DNA of 37,575 nucleotides from an uncultured Geobacter sp. (GCA_903902855.1 CAIUWK010000044.1:1-37575), one strand, 5' to 3'; positions 8,987 through 17,751 are shown, counted from the first letter of the stretch. Numbers and translations: made by a program. Notes: generated by a model from the sequence alone, not told the origin.

Positions 8987-9190
8987 CTACTTCTCCTGTT
9001 TTCTCAAGAGGGTCACACTTTCTCCGCCGATACCCCAGTTATCCGTTTCCACTTCGTCGATGGTCACCACCGTGGTGGCCGGGTTCTTCCCCAGAACGTC
9101 CACGAGAAGCTGGGTCACCCCCCTGATAAGAGCGCCCTTCTGTTCAGCGGTTGCCCCTTCCTTCGTGATCCTGATGTTTACGTATGGCAT
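8987..9190 (-). CDS. 4-oxalocrotonate tautomerase family protein
   Basis: The 67-residue product starts MPYVNIRITKEGATAEQKGA. After Met removal this exposes the catalytic N-terminal Pro1 of the tautomerase superfamily (PF01361). The TVVTIDEVETDNWGIGGES segment matches the 4-OT family pattern. Members act on enol/keto acids, but the substrate cannot be assigned. The gene lies between tag (17 bp upstream) and sulP (87 bp downstream), all on minus. A TCTCCTC complement at 9197-9203 gives a good ribosome site. Confidence 0.88.
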   Translation of the reverse strand: MPYVNIRITKEGATAEQKGALIRGVTQLLVDVLGKNPATTVVTIDEVETDNWGIGGESVTLLRKQEK

Positions 9191-9207
9191 CGTTTTTTTC
9201 TCCTCTT

Positions 9208-9816
9208 TCAGTCGTGTCCGCCCAGCTCTTCCCAGCGAAAGCAGTCAGTGGTGTGATCATTGACCATACCGGTGGCCTGCATGAAGGCGTAGCAGATGGT
9301 GGGGCCGACAAAACGGAACCCCCGTTGTTTGAGTTCGCGGCTCATGGCCTCGGCCTCGGGGGTGACGGCGGGAACCTCCGCCGACGTCCGCCAGGCATGC
9401 TGCAGCACAACCCCCTCCACGAAACGCCAGAGAAACCGGTCAAGGGTGCCGAACTCCTCCTGTACCGCCAGGGCAGCCCGGGCGTTGGTAACGGCGGACT
9501 CCACCTTGAGCCGGTTCCGGACGATGCCGGTATCGGCCAGAAGCTCCGCCACCTTCCCGGCGTCGAAGCGGGCCACGAGCTCCGGGTCGAACCCGGCGAA
9601 GAGGCGGCGATAGCTGTCACGTTTCCGGAGGATGGTGGCCCAGGAAAGCCCCGCTTGTGCCCCTTCCAGAATAAGGAACTCGAAGAGGAGCCGGTCATCA
9701 TGAACCGGCACCCCCCACTCATGGTCGTGATAGGCGATCATCTCCCGGGCGGCGCCGGCCCAGACGCAACGACTGACGCAGTTTATGTCACTTTGCGTCA
9801 CTTCGTCCATGGTCAT
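9208..9816 (-). CDS. tag: DNA-3-methyladenine glycosylase I
   Basis: Tag excises 3-methyladenine from alkylated DNA. The family signature CVWAGAAREMIAYHDHEWGV lies at 18-37, with HDDRLLFEFLILEGAQAGLSW after it. The C-terminus has HTTDCFRWEELG, whose His and Cys are zinc ligands together with the N-terminal Cys and His. Length of 202 residues is normal. The start ATG at 9816 overlaps the upstream stop as ATGA, indicating translational coupling with the coiled-coil membrane protein; an in-frame ATG two codons later is also possible. Confidence 0.95.
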   Translation of the reverse strand: MTMDEVTQSDINCVSRCVWAGAAREMIAYHDHEWGVPVHDDRLLFEFLILEGAQAGLSWATILRKRDSYRRLFAGFDPELVARFDAGKVAELLADTGIVRNRLKVESAVTNARAALAVQEEFGTLDRFLWRFVEGVVLQHAWRTSAEVPAVTPEAEAMSRELKQRGFRFVGPTICYAFMQATGMVNDHTTDCFRWEELGGHD

Positions 9817-10148
9817 GACCAGCGGACCAGAACCAGGATCAGAGAGACAACGGCAAGAAGCCCCGCGCCACCGGCAAGGATGGTCAGCTCTTTTGTGCGC
9901 GATGTCAGTTGTTCCAGTGCCGTGGTGAGACTCCTGATCTGTCCGGCCATCTGCTCCAGGAGCTCGGCCTGGGCCACATCAGCCCCCTCCATACGGTCAA
10001 GGCGAGAAAGCACCGGGGACTCCGCGGCCCCTACCCGCCGGTTCCTGCTGACGGTGGAATAGAGCTGTTCCGCCGTAGTGATTATCTGCGGGGAGAGCCG
10101 GAGCAGCTCTTTCAGCGCTCCCCCCCCAAGCAATGTTAACACTCCCAT
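9813..10148 (-). CDS. Small coiled-coil protein with C-terminal membrane anchor, unknown function
   Basis: The family is not recognised. The 111-residue protein has a mixed N-terminal half (KELLRLSPQIITTAEQLYS), a predicted coiled coil around residues 45-85 (heptad-like LDRMEGADVAQAELLEQMAG), and one hydrophobic helix at the end (ILAGGAGLLAVVSLILVLV). This suggests an inner-membrane tail anchor with the bulk in the cytoplasm. GGAGG precedes the start, and a small CCGGC-GAA-GCCGG hairpin lies at 10161-10173 just before that site. Its stop overlaps the start of tag. Confidence 0.6.
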   Translation of the reverse strand: MGVLTLLGGGALKELLRLSPQIITTAEQLYSTVSRNRRVGAAESPVLSRLDRMEGADVAQAELLEQMAGQIRSLTTALEQLTSRTKELTILAGGAGLLAVVSLILVLVRWS

Positions 10149-10257
10149 GCTCTACCTCCGCCGGCGAAGCCGGTTTCCCCCTGTTCCTCCCGGGGCTCTA
10201 AGTCGACGCGACCTCTCCCTGCCGATGGACAGGATTAAGCAAAAACGCACTATGGCG

Positions 10258-10605
10258 CTACCTGTTCCTGCCGATAAGCAGGTTGAGCAAAAACGAAATG
10301 ATACTGAAAACGAAGGCGCCGAAAAACGCAGTAGCGAAATCCATGACTTCGAATCCCCGTACCAGAGATGCTGCCAGATAAAACACGAAACCATTGATGA
10401 ACAGGGTGAAAAGACCAAGGGTGAGAATGTTCACCGGCAGAGTCAGGAGAATCAGAACCGGTCGGATGAAGATGTTGAGCAGCCCCAGGACCAGTGATGC
10501 CACAAAGGTGGTCTGCCACCGATCGATGCTGATTCCCGAGACCAGATGGACCACAACCAGGAGTGCGGTACTGTTGATCAGCCAGCCGGTAAAAAAACGC
10601 TTCAT
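10258..10605 (-). CDS. PF04020 family four-helix membrane protein (phage holin family IV-like)
   Basis: The 115-residue product begins MKRFFTGWLINSTALLVVVH and has four hydrophobic helices. It contains the family block GLLNIFIRPVLILLTLPVNI followed by TLGLFTLFINGFVFYLAA. These proteins are widespread in bacteria and annotated by resemblance to holins, but most are not phage-encoded and their role is unknown. The ATG at 10605 is preceded by AAAGGA; the open frame extends to 10740 without a convincing site. No other phage gene is nearby. Confidence 0.82.
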   Translation of the reverse strand: MKRFFTGWLINSTALLVVVHLVSGISIDRWQTTFVASLVLGLLNIFIRPVLILLTLPVNILTLGLFTLFINGFVFYLAASLVRGFEVMDFATAFFGAFVFSIISFLLNLLIGRNR

Positions 10606-10713
10606 ACCAGGGGGGTCCTTTGTCAACGAGAGAGTTGCCGGTGACAGGGTACCTTTTTTTGTCATGAGGGGCAACAGGTTCCGTCGTTGAGAGCGCCAGT
10701 ATGGAAAAGATGT

Positions 10714-10741
10714 TTGCCGGGGGGGAAAAAACCGGTACAAT
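10714..10741 (+). promoter_or_regulatory. Candidate sigma-70 promoter of the ferredoxin gene
   Basis: TTGCCG (10714-10719), a 16-base spacer and TACAAT (10736-10741) match the consensus at 4 and 5 of 6 positions. It sits about 72 bases before the ferredoxin ATG in the divergent intergenic region. Confidence 0.4.
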
Positions 10742-10813
10742 GGTTACTCTTACAAAAGAGGATACGATACTTCAGATCGCGTCCTTCACACATTAAACAA
10801 AAGGAGTAGCTCC

Positions 10814-11008
10814 ATGTCCAGGATACCCTGGGTTGACAAGGAACTCTGTATTAGCTGTACCCTCTGTGTTCAGGCCGCGCCGGAGGTTTTCCGGATGTGC
10901 GACAAGAACGTCTCCCAGGTCTACGATCCCACCGGCGCACCGGTAGAGAAGATCCAGCTCGCCATAGACGGCTGCCCGGTAAGCTGTATCGCGTGGAAAG
11001 AAGTGTGA
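10814..11008 (+). CDS. Single-cluster [4Fe-4S] ferredoxin
   Basis: This is a 64-residue soluble electron carrier. Cluster ligands are seen as CISCTLC (Cys12, Cys15, Cys18) and the distal Cys54 in DGCPVSC. Cys29 and Cys58 are additional and could form the structural disulfide known from small Desulfovibrio-type ferredoxins. AAAGGAG lies 9 bases before the ATG. It stands alone on plus, divergent from the PF04020 gene. The redox partner cannot be inferred from position. Confidence 0.92.
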   Translation: MSRIPWVDKELCISCTLCVQAAPEVFRMCDKNVSQVYDPTGAPVEKIQLAIDGCPVSCIAWKEV

Positions 11009-11143
11009 CGACAACGGGACTTTTTCCCGAACTCTTTCCTCTGGGGAGCTACACCCTGCCGGCGGAACTCCTCTAGCTCCGGATCAAGGGGGCTGGAGTG
11101 GGTGCAGTCCCGGGAACGGCAAAGGTGAATCAGAGGTCACACC

Positions 11144-11809
11144 ATGAAAACTCTCCAGCAATTGATCTACAGCAACCGGAAATGGGCGGAATGGGTCAAC
11201 GCCCGTGACCCCGGTTTTTTCCAGAAGCTGGTCGATCAGCAGAACCCCCAGTACCTCTGGATCGGCTGCTCCGACAGCCGGGTACCGGCCAACGAGATCG
11301 TCGGACTCATGCCGGGAGAGCTCTTCGTCCACCGGAATGTGGCCAATGTTGTGGTCCATACCGACCTGAACTGCCTGTCGGTCATCCAGTACGCCGTGGA
11401 TGTCCTCAAGGTCACGGACATCATCATCGTGGGGCATTACCGCTGCGGGGGGGTCAAGTCGGCCCTTATGCGGGAACGACAGGGGCTCATCGACAACTGG
11501 CTCCGCCACGTGCAGGATGTCATGGCCAAGCACGAACGTCTCATGGCCAAGGTCGAGGGGTTCACGGAAAAATGGGATCGGCTCTGCGAACTGAATGTGG
11601 TGGAGCAGGCGTTCAACGTCTGCCAAACCACGGTGCTGCAGGAGGCATGGGAACGGAAACAGGACGTGACGGTGCATGGGTGGGTCTACGGCATCGAAGA
11701 CGGCCTGGTGCATGACCTGGGGTTCAGTGTCACCAATCAGGAGGAGCTTGCCGCAGCCTACCGTAACGCCATCAGCGAAGAGCGTCAGAGGGTTGTCTGG
11801 GGATCATGA
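11144..11809 (+). CDS. Beta-class carbonic anhydrase
   Basis: The enzyme interconverts CO2 and bicarbonate using zinc. Ligands and catalytic dyad are clear: CSDSRV (Cys42, Asp44, Arg46) and GHYRCGGV (His98, Cys101). HRNVANVV and DLNCLSVIQYAVDVL are family blocks. Length of 221 residues is normal for a Can/CynT-type enzyme, and there is no signal peptide. The multicopper oxidase starts shortly downstream, but a functional link is not evident. Confidence 0.95.
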   Translation: MKTLQQLIYSNRKWAEWVNARDPGFFQKLVDQQNPQYLWIGCSDSRVPANEIVGLMPGELFVHRNVANVVVHTDLNCLSVIQYAVDVLKVTDIIIVGHYRCGGVKSALMRERQGLIDNWLRHVQDVMAKHERLMAKVEGFTEKWDRLCELNVVEQAFNVCQTTVLQEAWERKQDVTVHGWVYGIEDGLVHDLGFSVTNQEELAAAYRNAISEERQRVVWGS

Positions 11810-11896
11810 CCGACCGCGATACCCGGGATGACGTCATCCTCACCCTCTTGGACGACCTTATCTAATTACTTCAAACCGGAAGGGGCAGTATCCCGA

Positions 11897-14800
11897 ATGA
11901 GAGAGGTCCACAACTCGGCAGCACGTCATATCATCTGCCTGGCCGTCATCCTGTTTCTGCCGGTGATGACCACCGACCCGGCCCTTGCCGGCCCCGGATG
12001 GATCTTCAGCAACAGCAGCAGCGGAATGCAAAAACGTCTCCAGACCTTTTATGCCAACAGTCCCTCCGGGATCTGGACCGACTCGGCGGGGACCACCCAC
12101 GATTCCGGGACCCCCCTCAGAAAGTTCGTGGACCCGTTACCCGGCATCTGCGACCTGAACGGTCCCACTTCCACCCTGGGACAGTGCATCCCCCTGGCCA
12201 TTGCCGACACGTCAACCTATCCGGGTTCCGATTACTTCGAGATTGCCGTCGTAGAGTACCGGGAACAGTTGCACAGCGATCTCCCCCCTCTTCGAGGCAA
12301 CGTCTTTACCGGAACCGGTGGCACCCTGCTGCGCGGCTACGTACAGTTGGAGACAAAGGTAGTCAGGGGAGAGCATATCCCTCTCCTCTATCCCGACGGC
12401 AGCCCCATTACGGACATGAACGGTGTCGGGTATTTTGGCGTCCATAAGCCTCACTACCTGGGCCCCTTGGTCACGGCCTACCACTATGACCCGTCAAGAC
12501 CGGCCGAACAGACCCTCTCTGCGTTCCAGATGATCATGGGACATGACCCCCGCAACGGGAAACCGACCAGGGTGAAGTTCGTCAATCTCCTCCCCACCGG
12601 CTCAGCCCGGATCACCCAAGGCAAGGTAACCAAACGGAACGGCGACCTTTTCATCCCGGTGGACAAGAGCCTCATGGGCTCAGCCACGGGACCCAACGGC
12701 GAGACCTACACCGAAAATCGTGTGGCATTTCACCTCCATGGGGGGGACAACCCCTGGATCAGCGACGGCACGCCGTTCCAATGGATTACCCCGGCAAAAG
12801 AGAGCTCCACCACGGCGGTCAGGGGACCACTGGCCTATAACGCTCCCGATATGCCGGACCCGGGGGCCGGGGCCATGACCTATTTCTGGCCCAACGGACT
12901 GAGCGCCCGGTTCCTCTGGTATCACGACCATACCATGGGACTGACTCGACTCAACACCTATGTGGGAAACGTAGCCGGCTACCTCCTCCTGGACCAGGTG
13001 GAGCGAAGGTTGGCCGCCTCCGGAGTCATTCCCGATATGGGGGAGACCATTCCCCTTATCTTCCAGGACAAGACCTTCGTCCCCAAGGACATCGCCCTGC
13101 AGGACGCCCGGTGGGACCAGAACGCCTGGGGCAGGTACGGCGACCTCTGGTTCGGTCATGTCTACGAACCGAAACAGGACCCCACGTCCAAAAACGGTGC
13201 GAACCCCGCAGGAAGGTGGGATTACGGTCCCTGGGTCGAGGCAGCCTCTCTCCCCACGAGTCCCCTCCCGGACGGGAGTTACGGCAAGGTAAGCACCATT
13301 CCGGAAAGCTATGGCGACACGGCCATGGTCAACGGCGCGGTCTACCCTACCCTGACGGTGCAGCCCAAGGCCTACCGATTTCTCATGCTGAACGGCGCCA
13401 ATGACCGGATACTGAACCTGGGTATCTACGTGGCGGTGGACATGAAAACCTATGATCCCGGCGACACCTCCACGGCAGTCCCCTGCGACGGCAGGTCCCT
13501 CCGTCCCGACGGGACCCTCCCCCCCCCGGGGGAGTGTACCGAAGTCCGGCTGGTGGAACCGGAGAGGGAGACGGTTTGCCCTGCCACCAACACTCTTGAC
13601 CCGGTTACGGGGCAGCCCTGGATGGCAGCGGGGGAGCAAAAACCATGCAAACCGGCATCATGGCCCCAGGACATCATCGACGCCCAGAGCAACCCGGTTC
13701 CTGATCCTCTCACCGCAGGCCCCAAAATCCTCCAATTCGGCACCGAAGGGGGGTTCCTCCCCAATCTGGTGGAGATCCCCTCCCAGCCGATAAACCTGGA
13801 ACCGTTACGAAGTGACACAAAAACAGCCCGCATTCTTGCTCCCACCGGTCTCTTCCTGGGAAATGGCGAACGAGCCGATACCATTGTGGACTTTTCCGCA
13901 TTTGCAGGACAGACTCTGATCCTCTACAATGACGCCCCTGCCCCGGTTCCGGGCCGAGATCCCCGCTTGGACTACTACACGGGGAACGACGATGAAACCG
14001 ACGAAGGTGGCGCACCGGAGACCCTTCCCGGTTACGGCCCCAATATCCGCACCATGATGCAGATCGTGGTTGCCCAAACACCTCCGGCGCCCCCCTTCAA
14101 GGGAGCACTCCTGGCAAGCACTCTCCCTGGCGCCTATGCCCGGACCCAGCCTCCGCCGGTGGTGGCCGAGTCCGCCTATAACACCGCCTTCGGTACCGCC
14201 TGGAGTGACCGGTATGCGCGGATCTGCACCGGCAACAACGGATTCCGGGGACTCTGCGCCGGCACCCCCGGGAGTTGGGACTTCATTGCCGGCGACACCA
14301 TTACCTTTTACAAGGATATCTCCTCCGGCAAAGGGATCTTCGATACCAAGCCGACCACGGTCCCCGCCGGCGCCCTGGCCACCGGTGTGCCGGTCTACAA
14401 GAAGAGCATTCAGGAGCGGTTCGATTCCTTTGGACGGGGAAACGCCACCTTGGGAATCGAGCTTCCCCAGAGCTCCCGTCTCACCCAGGCATCGATCCCC
14501 CTCTCCTACATCGATCCCGTCACCGAGACGATCAAAGAGGGTGAGACTCAGATCTGGCAGATCGCCCATAACGGCGAGGACACTCATCCGGTCCACTTCC
14601 ACCTCCTGGATCTGCAGGTCATCAACCGTATCGACCGGAACGGAACCGTCAAGCCCCCTCCTGCCGTCGAGATGGGGTGGAAAGAGACCATCGACATGCA
14701 TCCGCTGGAGGATATCGTCGTCGCGGTTCGCCCCAAGCGGCCGGTGGCCCCCTTCGGCCTTCCCCTGAGCATCAGGTATCGTGATCCGACCCAGGTTGCC

Positions 14801-15340
14801 GGAACGACCAACAGCTTTACCCAGACAAACCTGGCAACGGGCATCATTCCCTTTCCCGGCAGCAATGTGGTAGCAAGCTTCGGCTGGGAGTATATCTGGC
14901 ATTGCCACATGCTGGGGCACGAAGAGAACGATTTCATGCGCCCCTTGGTCTTTGCCGTAACCAACAACCGGCTCAACCCGATAACAGTGACCGCCAGGCG
15001 AGAGACGTCACCCTCCCGGTTGATTCTCACCTGGAAGGATACCAACCCCAATCCGTCCATGGGGGTGGGGGCGAACAACGTCGTCTCTTACAAGATCTTC
15101 AGACGAGCAGTGGCCACCGGCGCCGGCTTCACACAGATAGGCACCGCCCTGGCCAATGCCTTTGGCTATGAGGACACCACGGTGGAACCGGGCTTGGAGT
15201 ATGAGTACCAGGTGGTTGCCGTGGGGGGGGCCACGCCGGAGGATGCCGCCCTGTTTCGCGCCACCACCGACGCGCTCCCCTCCAATACGGTCAAGAGCTC
15301 TCCCTTTGTCGGGGTCAAGCAAGTACCCGGGTCGTTCTGA
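11897..15340 (+). CDS. Large exported multicopper oxidase with C-terminal fibronectin III-like domain
   Basis: The product of about 1,147 residues opens with a signal peptide (MREVHNSAARH, hydrophobic core, DPALA cleavage before GPG). The frame is open from 11828, giving an alternative start 23 residues earlier; neither has a strong ribosome site. All four copper motifs are intact in numbering from 11897: HLHGG (279-283), WYHDHTMG (His343, His345), HPVHFH (897-902) and HCHMLGHEENDFMRP (Cys1003 as type 1 ligand, His1002/1004/1008, Met1014). The arrangement resembles CotA/bilirubin-oxidase-type enzymes, but long insertions roughly double the size. The last roughly 110 residues look like a fibronectin III fold. 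Geobacter OmpB-type outer-surface multicopper proteins implicated in Fe(III) oxide reduction are the closest analogy I know. Substrate unproven. Confidence 0.9.
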   Translation: MREVHNSAARHIICLAVILFLPVMTTDPALAGPGWIFSNSSSGMQKRLQTFYANSPSGIWTDSAGTTHDSGTPLRKFVDPLPGICDLNGPTSTLGQCIPLAIADTSTYPGSDYFEIAVVEYREQLHSDLPPLRGNVFTGTGGTLLRGYVQLETKVVRGEHIPLLYPDGSPITDMNGVGYFGVHKPHYLGPLVTAYHYDPSRPAEQTLSAFQMIMGHDPRNGKPTRVKFVNLLPTGSARITQGKVTKRNGDLFIPVDKSLMGSATGPNGETYTENRVAFHLHGGDNPWISDGTPFQWITPAKESSTTAVRGPLAYNAPDMPDPGAGAMTYFWPNGLSARFLWYHDHTMGLTRLNTYVGNVAGYLLLDQVERRLAASGVIPDMGETIPLIFQDKTFVPKDIALQDARWDQNAWGRYGDLWFGHVYEPKQDPTSKNGANPAGRWDYGPWVEAASLPTSPLPDGSYGKVSTIPESYGDTAMVNGAVYPTLTVQPKAYRFLMLNGANDRILNLGIYVAVDMKTYDPGDTSTAVPCDGRSLRPDGTLPPPGECTEVRLVEPERETVCPATNTLDPVTGQPWMAAGEQKPCKPASWPQDIIDAQSNPVPDPLTAGPKILQFGTEGGFLPNLVEIPSQPINLEPLRSDTKTARILAPTGLFLGNGERADTIVDFSAFAGQTLILYNDAPAPVPGRDPRLDYYTGNDDETDEGGAPETLPGYGPNIRTMMQIVVAQTPPAPPFKGALLASTLPGAYARTQPPPVVAESAYNTAFGTAWSDRYARICTGNNGFRGLCAGTPGSWDFIAGDTITFYKDISSGKGIFDTKPTTVPAGALATGVPVYKKSIQERFDSFGRGNATLGIELPQSSRLTQASIPLSYIDPVTETIKEGETQIWQIAHNGEDTHPVHFHLLDLQVINRIDRNGTVKPPPAVEMGWKETIDMHPLEDIVVAVRPKRPVAPFGLPLSIRYRDPTQVAGTTNSFTQTNLATGIIPFPGSNVVASFGWEYIWHCHMLGHEENDFMRPLVFAVTNNRLNPITVTARRETSPSRLILTWKDTNPNPSMGVGANNVVSYKIFRRAVATGAGFTQIGTALANAFGYEDTTVEPGLEYEYQVVAVGGATPEDAALFRATTDALPSNTVKSSPFVGVKQVPGSF

Positions 15341-15443
15341 AGGATTTTTCTGTTTGACCGGGAGAGCAGGCATGGTATCAAGCATGAGAACGTAACAGCT
15401 AACGGCAGTGACCATTATTATTCACAAGGACAGCCCCTGCGCA

Positions 15444-15878
15444 ATGAAACATTTACATGAAAAGCTGAAATCCCTGGGCGAGGGTTCGACGACCTATCGC
15501 TATGACCGGCCCGACCCCATAGTCCTGGAATGGTTCCCCAGCCCCTTTGCCATACCGGAGATGAACCCCGCCGGCGTTTCCGGCAGGCTCCACATCGTCT
15601 GTGCGGAGTTCACCTCCCTCTGCCCCATGACCGGGCAACCCGACTTCGCCACCATCGTCATCGACTACATTCCCCATGAACGGTGCGTGGAATCCAAGTC
15701 GCTGAAACTCTACCTCTGCGGCTACCGTAACTTCGGCGAATTCCATGAAAGCTGCGTCACCCGCATCGCCAACGACCTGATCCGGCTCATGGACCCCCAG
15801 TGGCTGAAGGTGGAGGGACAGTTCACCCCCCGGGGTGGCATCCCCTTCTGGCCCACCGCCGAGTACACGAGGCAGTAA
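15444..15878 (+). CDS. queF: NADPH-dependent 7-cyano-7-deazaguanine (preQ0) reductase
   Basis: QueF reduces preQ0 to preQ1 in queuosine synthesis. The 144-residue unimodular form has [14 protein letters not shown] with nucleophile Cys60 and Asp67, then [19 protein letters not shown] and the C-terminal FTPRGGI. The ATG at 15444 ([12 protein letters not shown]) is chosen because conservation begins there; AAGGA lies 13 bases upstream. A GTG at 15408 is the alternative. I saw no preQ1 riboswitch in the 103-bp leader. Confidence 0.95.
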   Translation: MKHLHEKLKSLGEGSTTYRYDRPDPIVLEWFPSPFAIPEMNPAGVSGRLHIVCAEFTSLCPMTGQPDFATIVIDYIPHERCVESKSLKLYLCGYRNFGEFHESCVTRIANDLIRLMDPQWLKVEGQFTPRGGIPFWPTAEYTRQ

Positions 15879-15906
15879 GGGTGATGACCACCCCCTGCAT
15901 GGACGC

Positions 15907-15935
15907 TTGACGCCGGAACGCGTGAATGAGATACT
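15907..15935 (+). promoter_or_regulatory. Candidate sigma-70 promoter of the monoheme cytochrome gene
   Basis: TTGACG (15907-15912), 17-base spacer, GATACT (15930-15935). The -35 matches 5 of 6 and the -10 matches 4 of 6 consensus positions. It is about 65 bases upstream of the cytochrome ATG. Confidence 0.45.
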
Positions 15936-16000
15936 GTGCTTCGTTTACCCTAGGGAAAGCGGCTGATGCCGCTCCCAAATCACCCAAGAGGAGAACCCCG

Positions 16001-16297
16001 ATGAAAAAGATTTCCGCAGTTGTCGCCCTCATTGCCGTTGCCGCTTTTTCCGCCACTGCCTTTGCCGCTGTTCCCAACGGAGAAGCCATCTTCAAAGAGA
16101 AGTGCGCGGCCTGTCACCCGGACGGAGGCAACATCATCAACCCCAAAGAGACCCTCAAGGGGCTCAAGAACACCAAGATAATTCTTGCCAAGATTCGGGC
16201 CGGCGGCAACGGCATGACCAAGTTTGATGCCAAGACCGTCTCCGACGCCGACGCCAAGGCCGTTGCCGAGTACATCATCAAGACCTTTAAAAAGTAA
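16001..16297 (+). CDS. Periplasmic monoheme c-type cytochrome (c6/c553-like)
   Basis: The 98-residue precursor has a signal peptide MKKISAVVALIAVAAFSATA with cleavage after AFA. The mature protein of about 76 residues has one heme site CAACH (Cys35, Cys38, His39). Met72 in GGNGMTKFD is the likely sixth ligand. The spacing and the C-terminal helix DADAKAVAEYIIKTF fit the cytochrome c6/c553 class I fold. AAGAGGAG precedes the ATG. It probably shuttles electrons in the periplasm, with partner unknown. Confidence 0.93.
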   Translation: MKKISAVVALIAVAAFSATAFAAVPNGEAIFKEKCAACHPDGGNIINPKETLKGLKNTKIILAKIRAGGNGMTKFDAKTVSDADAKAVAEYIIKTFKK

Positions 16298-16337
16298 CAG
16301 GACGGATTTGCCCGTTGCAACCGTAGACGAAAGAGAT

Positions 16338-16463
16338 TTATCCGCAGATGTCACAGATTGACGCAGATTAAGACCGATTATTGGTTGTAGCTACATCCGG
16401 CAACCTGAGCGTTTCGGATCAAGCCCTTTGAATTTTGGTTGAAAATCTGTTGAAATCTGTGCC
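16338..16463. repeat. Inverted CGCAGATT/AATCTGTG-type repeat pair
   Basis: The left arm reads TTATCCGCAGATGTCACAGA then TTGACGCAGATTA (to about 16370). The right arm at about 16439-16463 reads TTGAAAATCTGTTGAAATCT then GTG, the opposite orientation. About 70 bp lies between. Nothing gene-like is seen in 16298-16528 apart from this repeat. Confidence 0.7.
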
Positions 16464-16528
16464 ATCGTTTTTTTGAAAAGGTTCTTTACCTACGGAACCG
16501 ATGGAGTCTACGGGGCAACAGGAGGTGT

Positions 16529-17111
16529 ATGATGGGACCTTTAGCGTTGAAGCTTGAGGAAACATATACCTACGGCGACTACCTCCGGTGGGATGATGGT
16601 GAGAGGTGGGAGCTCATCGATGGGGTAGCGTATAGCATGTCGCCGGCTCCGGCGCGCAGGCGTCAGAGCATTCATCGAGAACTCATGTTTCAGCTTACGG
16701 CCTATCTTTCAGGAAAACCGTACGAAGTTTATGGTGCGCCCTTTGATGTGCGTCTGCCGGATAACAACGAAGCTGACGAGGAGGTGACCACGGTTGTTCA
16801 ACCGGATCTAGTGATAATCTGCGATTTATCCAAGCTGGATGACCGGGGATGCAGAGGAGCGCCTGATCTTGTCATTGAAACTCTCTCCATCAACCTCCCG
16901 TAAGGATATGACGGTCAAGTTCGATCTGTACGAAAATCGAGGGGTTCGGGAGTACTGGATCGTTGATCCCACTGGCGGGACGGTGATGATTTTTACTCTG
17001 GGGGGTGACGGTCGCTATGGCCGACCCAGGATGTATGGCGACGAGGGCACCGCTCCGGTGAGGATTTTTGAAAATCTCGTCGTTGATCTGAAAACAGTTT
17101 TCATGGGGTAG
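16529..17111 (+). pseudogene. Uma2 family (DUF820) restriction-endonuclease-fold gene with a frameshift
   Basis: Frame 1 (16529-16903) encodes the N-terminal Uma2 region: YTYGDYLRWDDGERWELIDG, then VQPDLVIICDLSKLDDRGC and APDLVIETLS before a stop. The conserved continuation SPSTSRKDMTVKFDLYENRG and REYWIVDP is found in the +1 frame from about 16888 to 17111. Family members read EILSPSTS without interruption, so the break falls in the CT-rich GAAACTCTCTCC near 16880-16892. A loss of two bases best restores the family spacing. The PD-(D/E)xK-type residues in QPDLVI and DLVIE would be intact after repair. It could be a decayed gene or a sequencing error. GGAGG precedes two adjacent ATGs at 16529/16532. 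Confidence 0.8.
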
Positions 17112-17247
17112 AGGATCGATATCCGACCAATTGCCCCCCTGTTATGCTGGAAAGTGTTGACGTCGGTCGTTTTGGGTAATATCCTGTGTACCGGCTGGTG
17201 GCTGAGGATCAAACCGTAATTTTTTATTACCCGAAAGGAGGAGCAAC

Positions 17248-17655
17248 ATGGAAAGTATCAACACGGTTGACAGACACGGGCACACGCCGCTGATCGACGC
17301 GGCCAAGGAAGGGGATAGCTCTGTGGTGAAGGAACTTCTGGAGAAGAACGTGGATCTGGAAGGAAAGAGCCATAAGGGAAAGACCGCCCTTCACTACGCC
17401 GCGGCCAACGGCAAAGCAGAGGTGGTCCGGATGCTGCTGCAGAAGGGGGCAGACGCCAATGTTCGCGATAAGGAGTGGCACACGGCCCTGATGATGGCGG
17501 CCAATTACGGATGCAACGAGACTGTTCAGGCGCTTTTGGACTACGGCGCCGAGGTGGAGGCCAAGACCCTCACCGGGAATACGGCCCTCACCTATGCCGA
17601 ATACAATAGTCATCCCGACACCGCGGATCTGCTAAAAAAGGCACCGCGCAAGTAG
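17248..17655 (+). CDS. Ankyrin repeat protein
   Basis: The 135-residue soluble protein is made of four ankyrin repeats: HGHTPLIDAAKEGDSSVVKE, KGKTALHYAAANGKAEVVRM, WHTALMMAANYGCNETVQAL and a degenerate last repeat TGNTALTYAEYNS. No signal peptide is seen, so it is probably cytoplasmic. AAAGGAGGAG lies 6 bases before the ATG. A hairpin terminator follows, so it is probably a single-gene unit. Partner proteins cannot be inferred. Confidence 0.92.
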   Translation: MESINTVDRHGHTPLIDAAKEGDSSVVKELLEKNVDLEGKSHKGKTALHYAAANGKAEVVRMLLQKGADANVRDKEWHTALMMAANYGCNETVQALLDYGAEVEAKTLTGNTALTYAEYNSHPDTADLLKKAPRK

Positions 17656-17670
17656 CCGTCACCGTATCCG

Positions 17671-17693
17671 GGGCGCCCTCAGGGGCGCCTTTT
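17671..17693 (+). terminator. Intrinsic terminator after the ankyrin gene
   Basis: GGCGCCC (17672-17678), loop TCAG and GGGCGCC (17683-17689) form a 7-bp GC stem followed by TTTT. It separates the ankyrin gene from the ABC transporter operon. Confidence 0.75.
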
Positions 17694-17751
17694 GCGTACT
17701 CTGAAATAATTCAACATAGTATACAATTACGTCTACAGGGAGATGGAAAAC

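Noticed and set aside
10258-10605. Prophage remnant indicated by a holin-like gene
   Set aside because: PF04020 proteins are common chromosomal membrane proteins and no other phage gene is nearby.
15341-15443. preQ1 riboswitch before queF
   Set aside because: No H-type pseudoknot pattern or conserved A-rich tail could be made out in the 103-bp leader.
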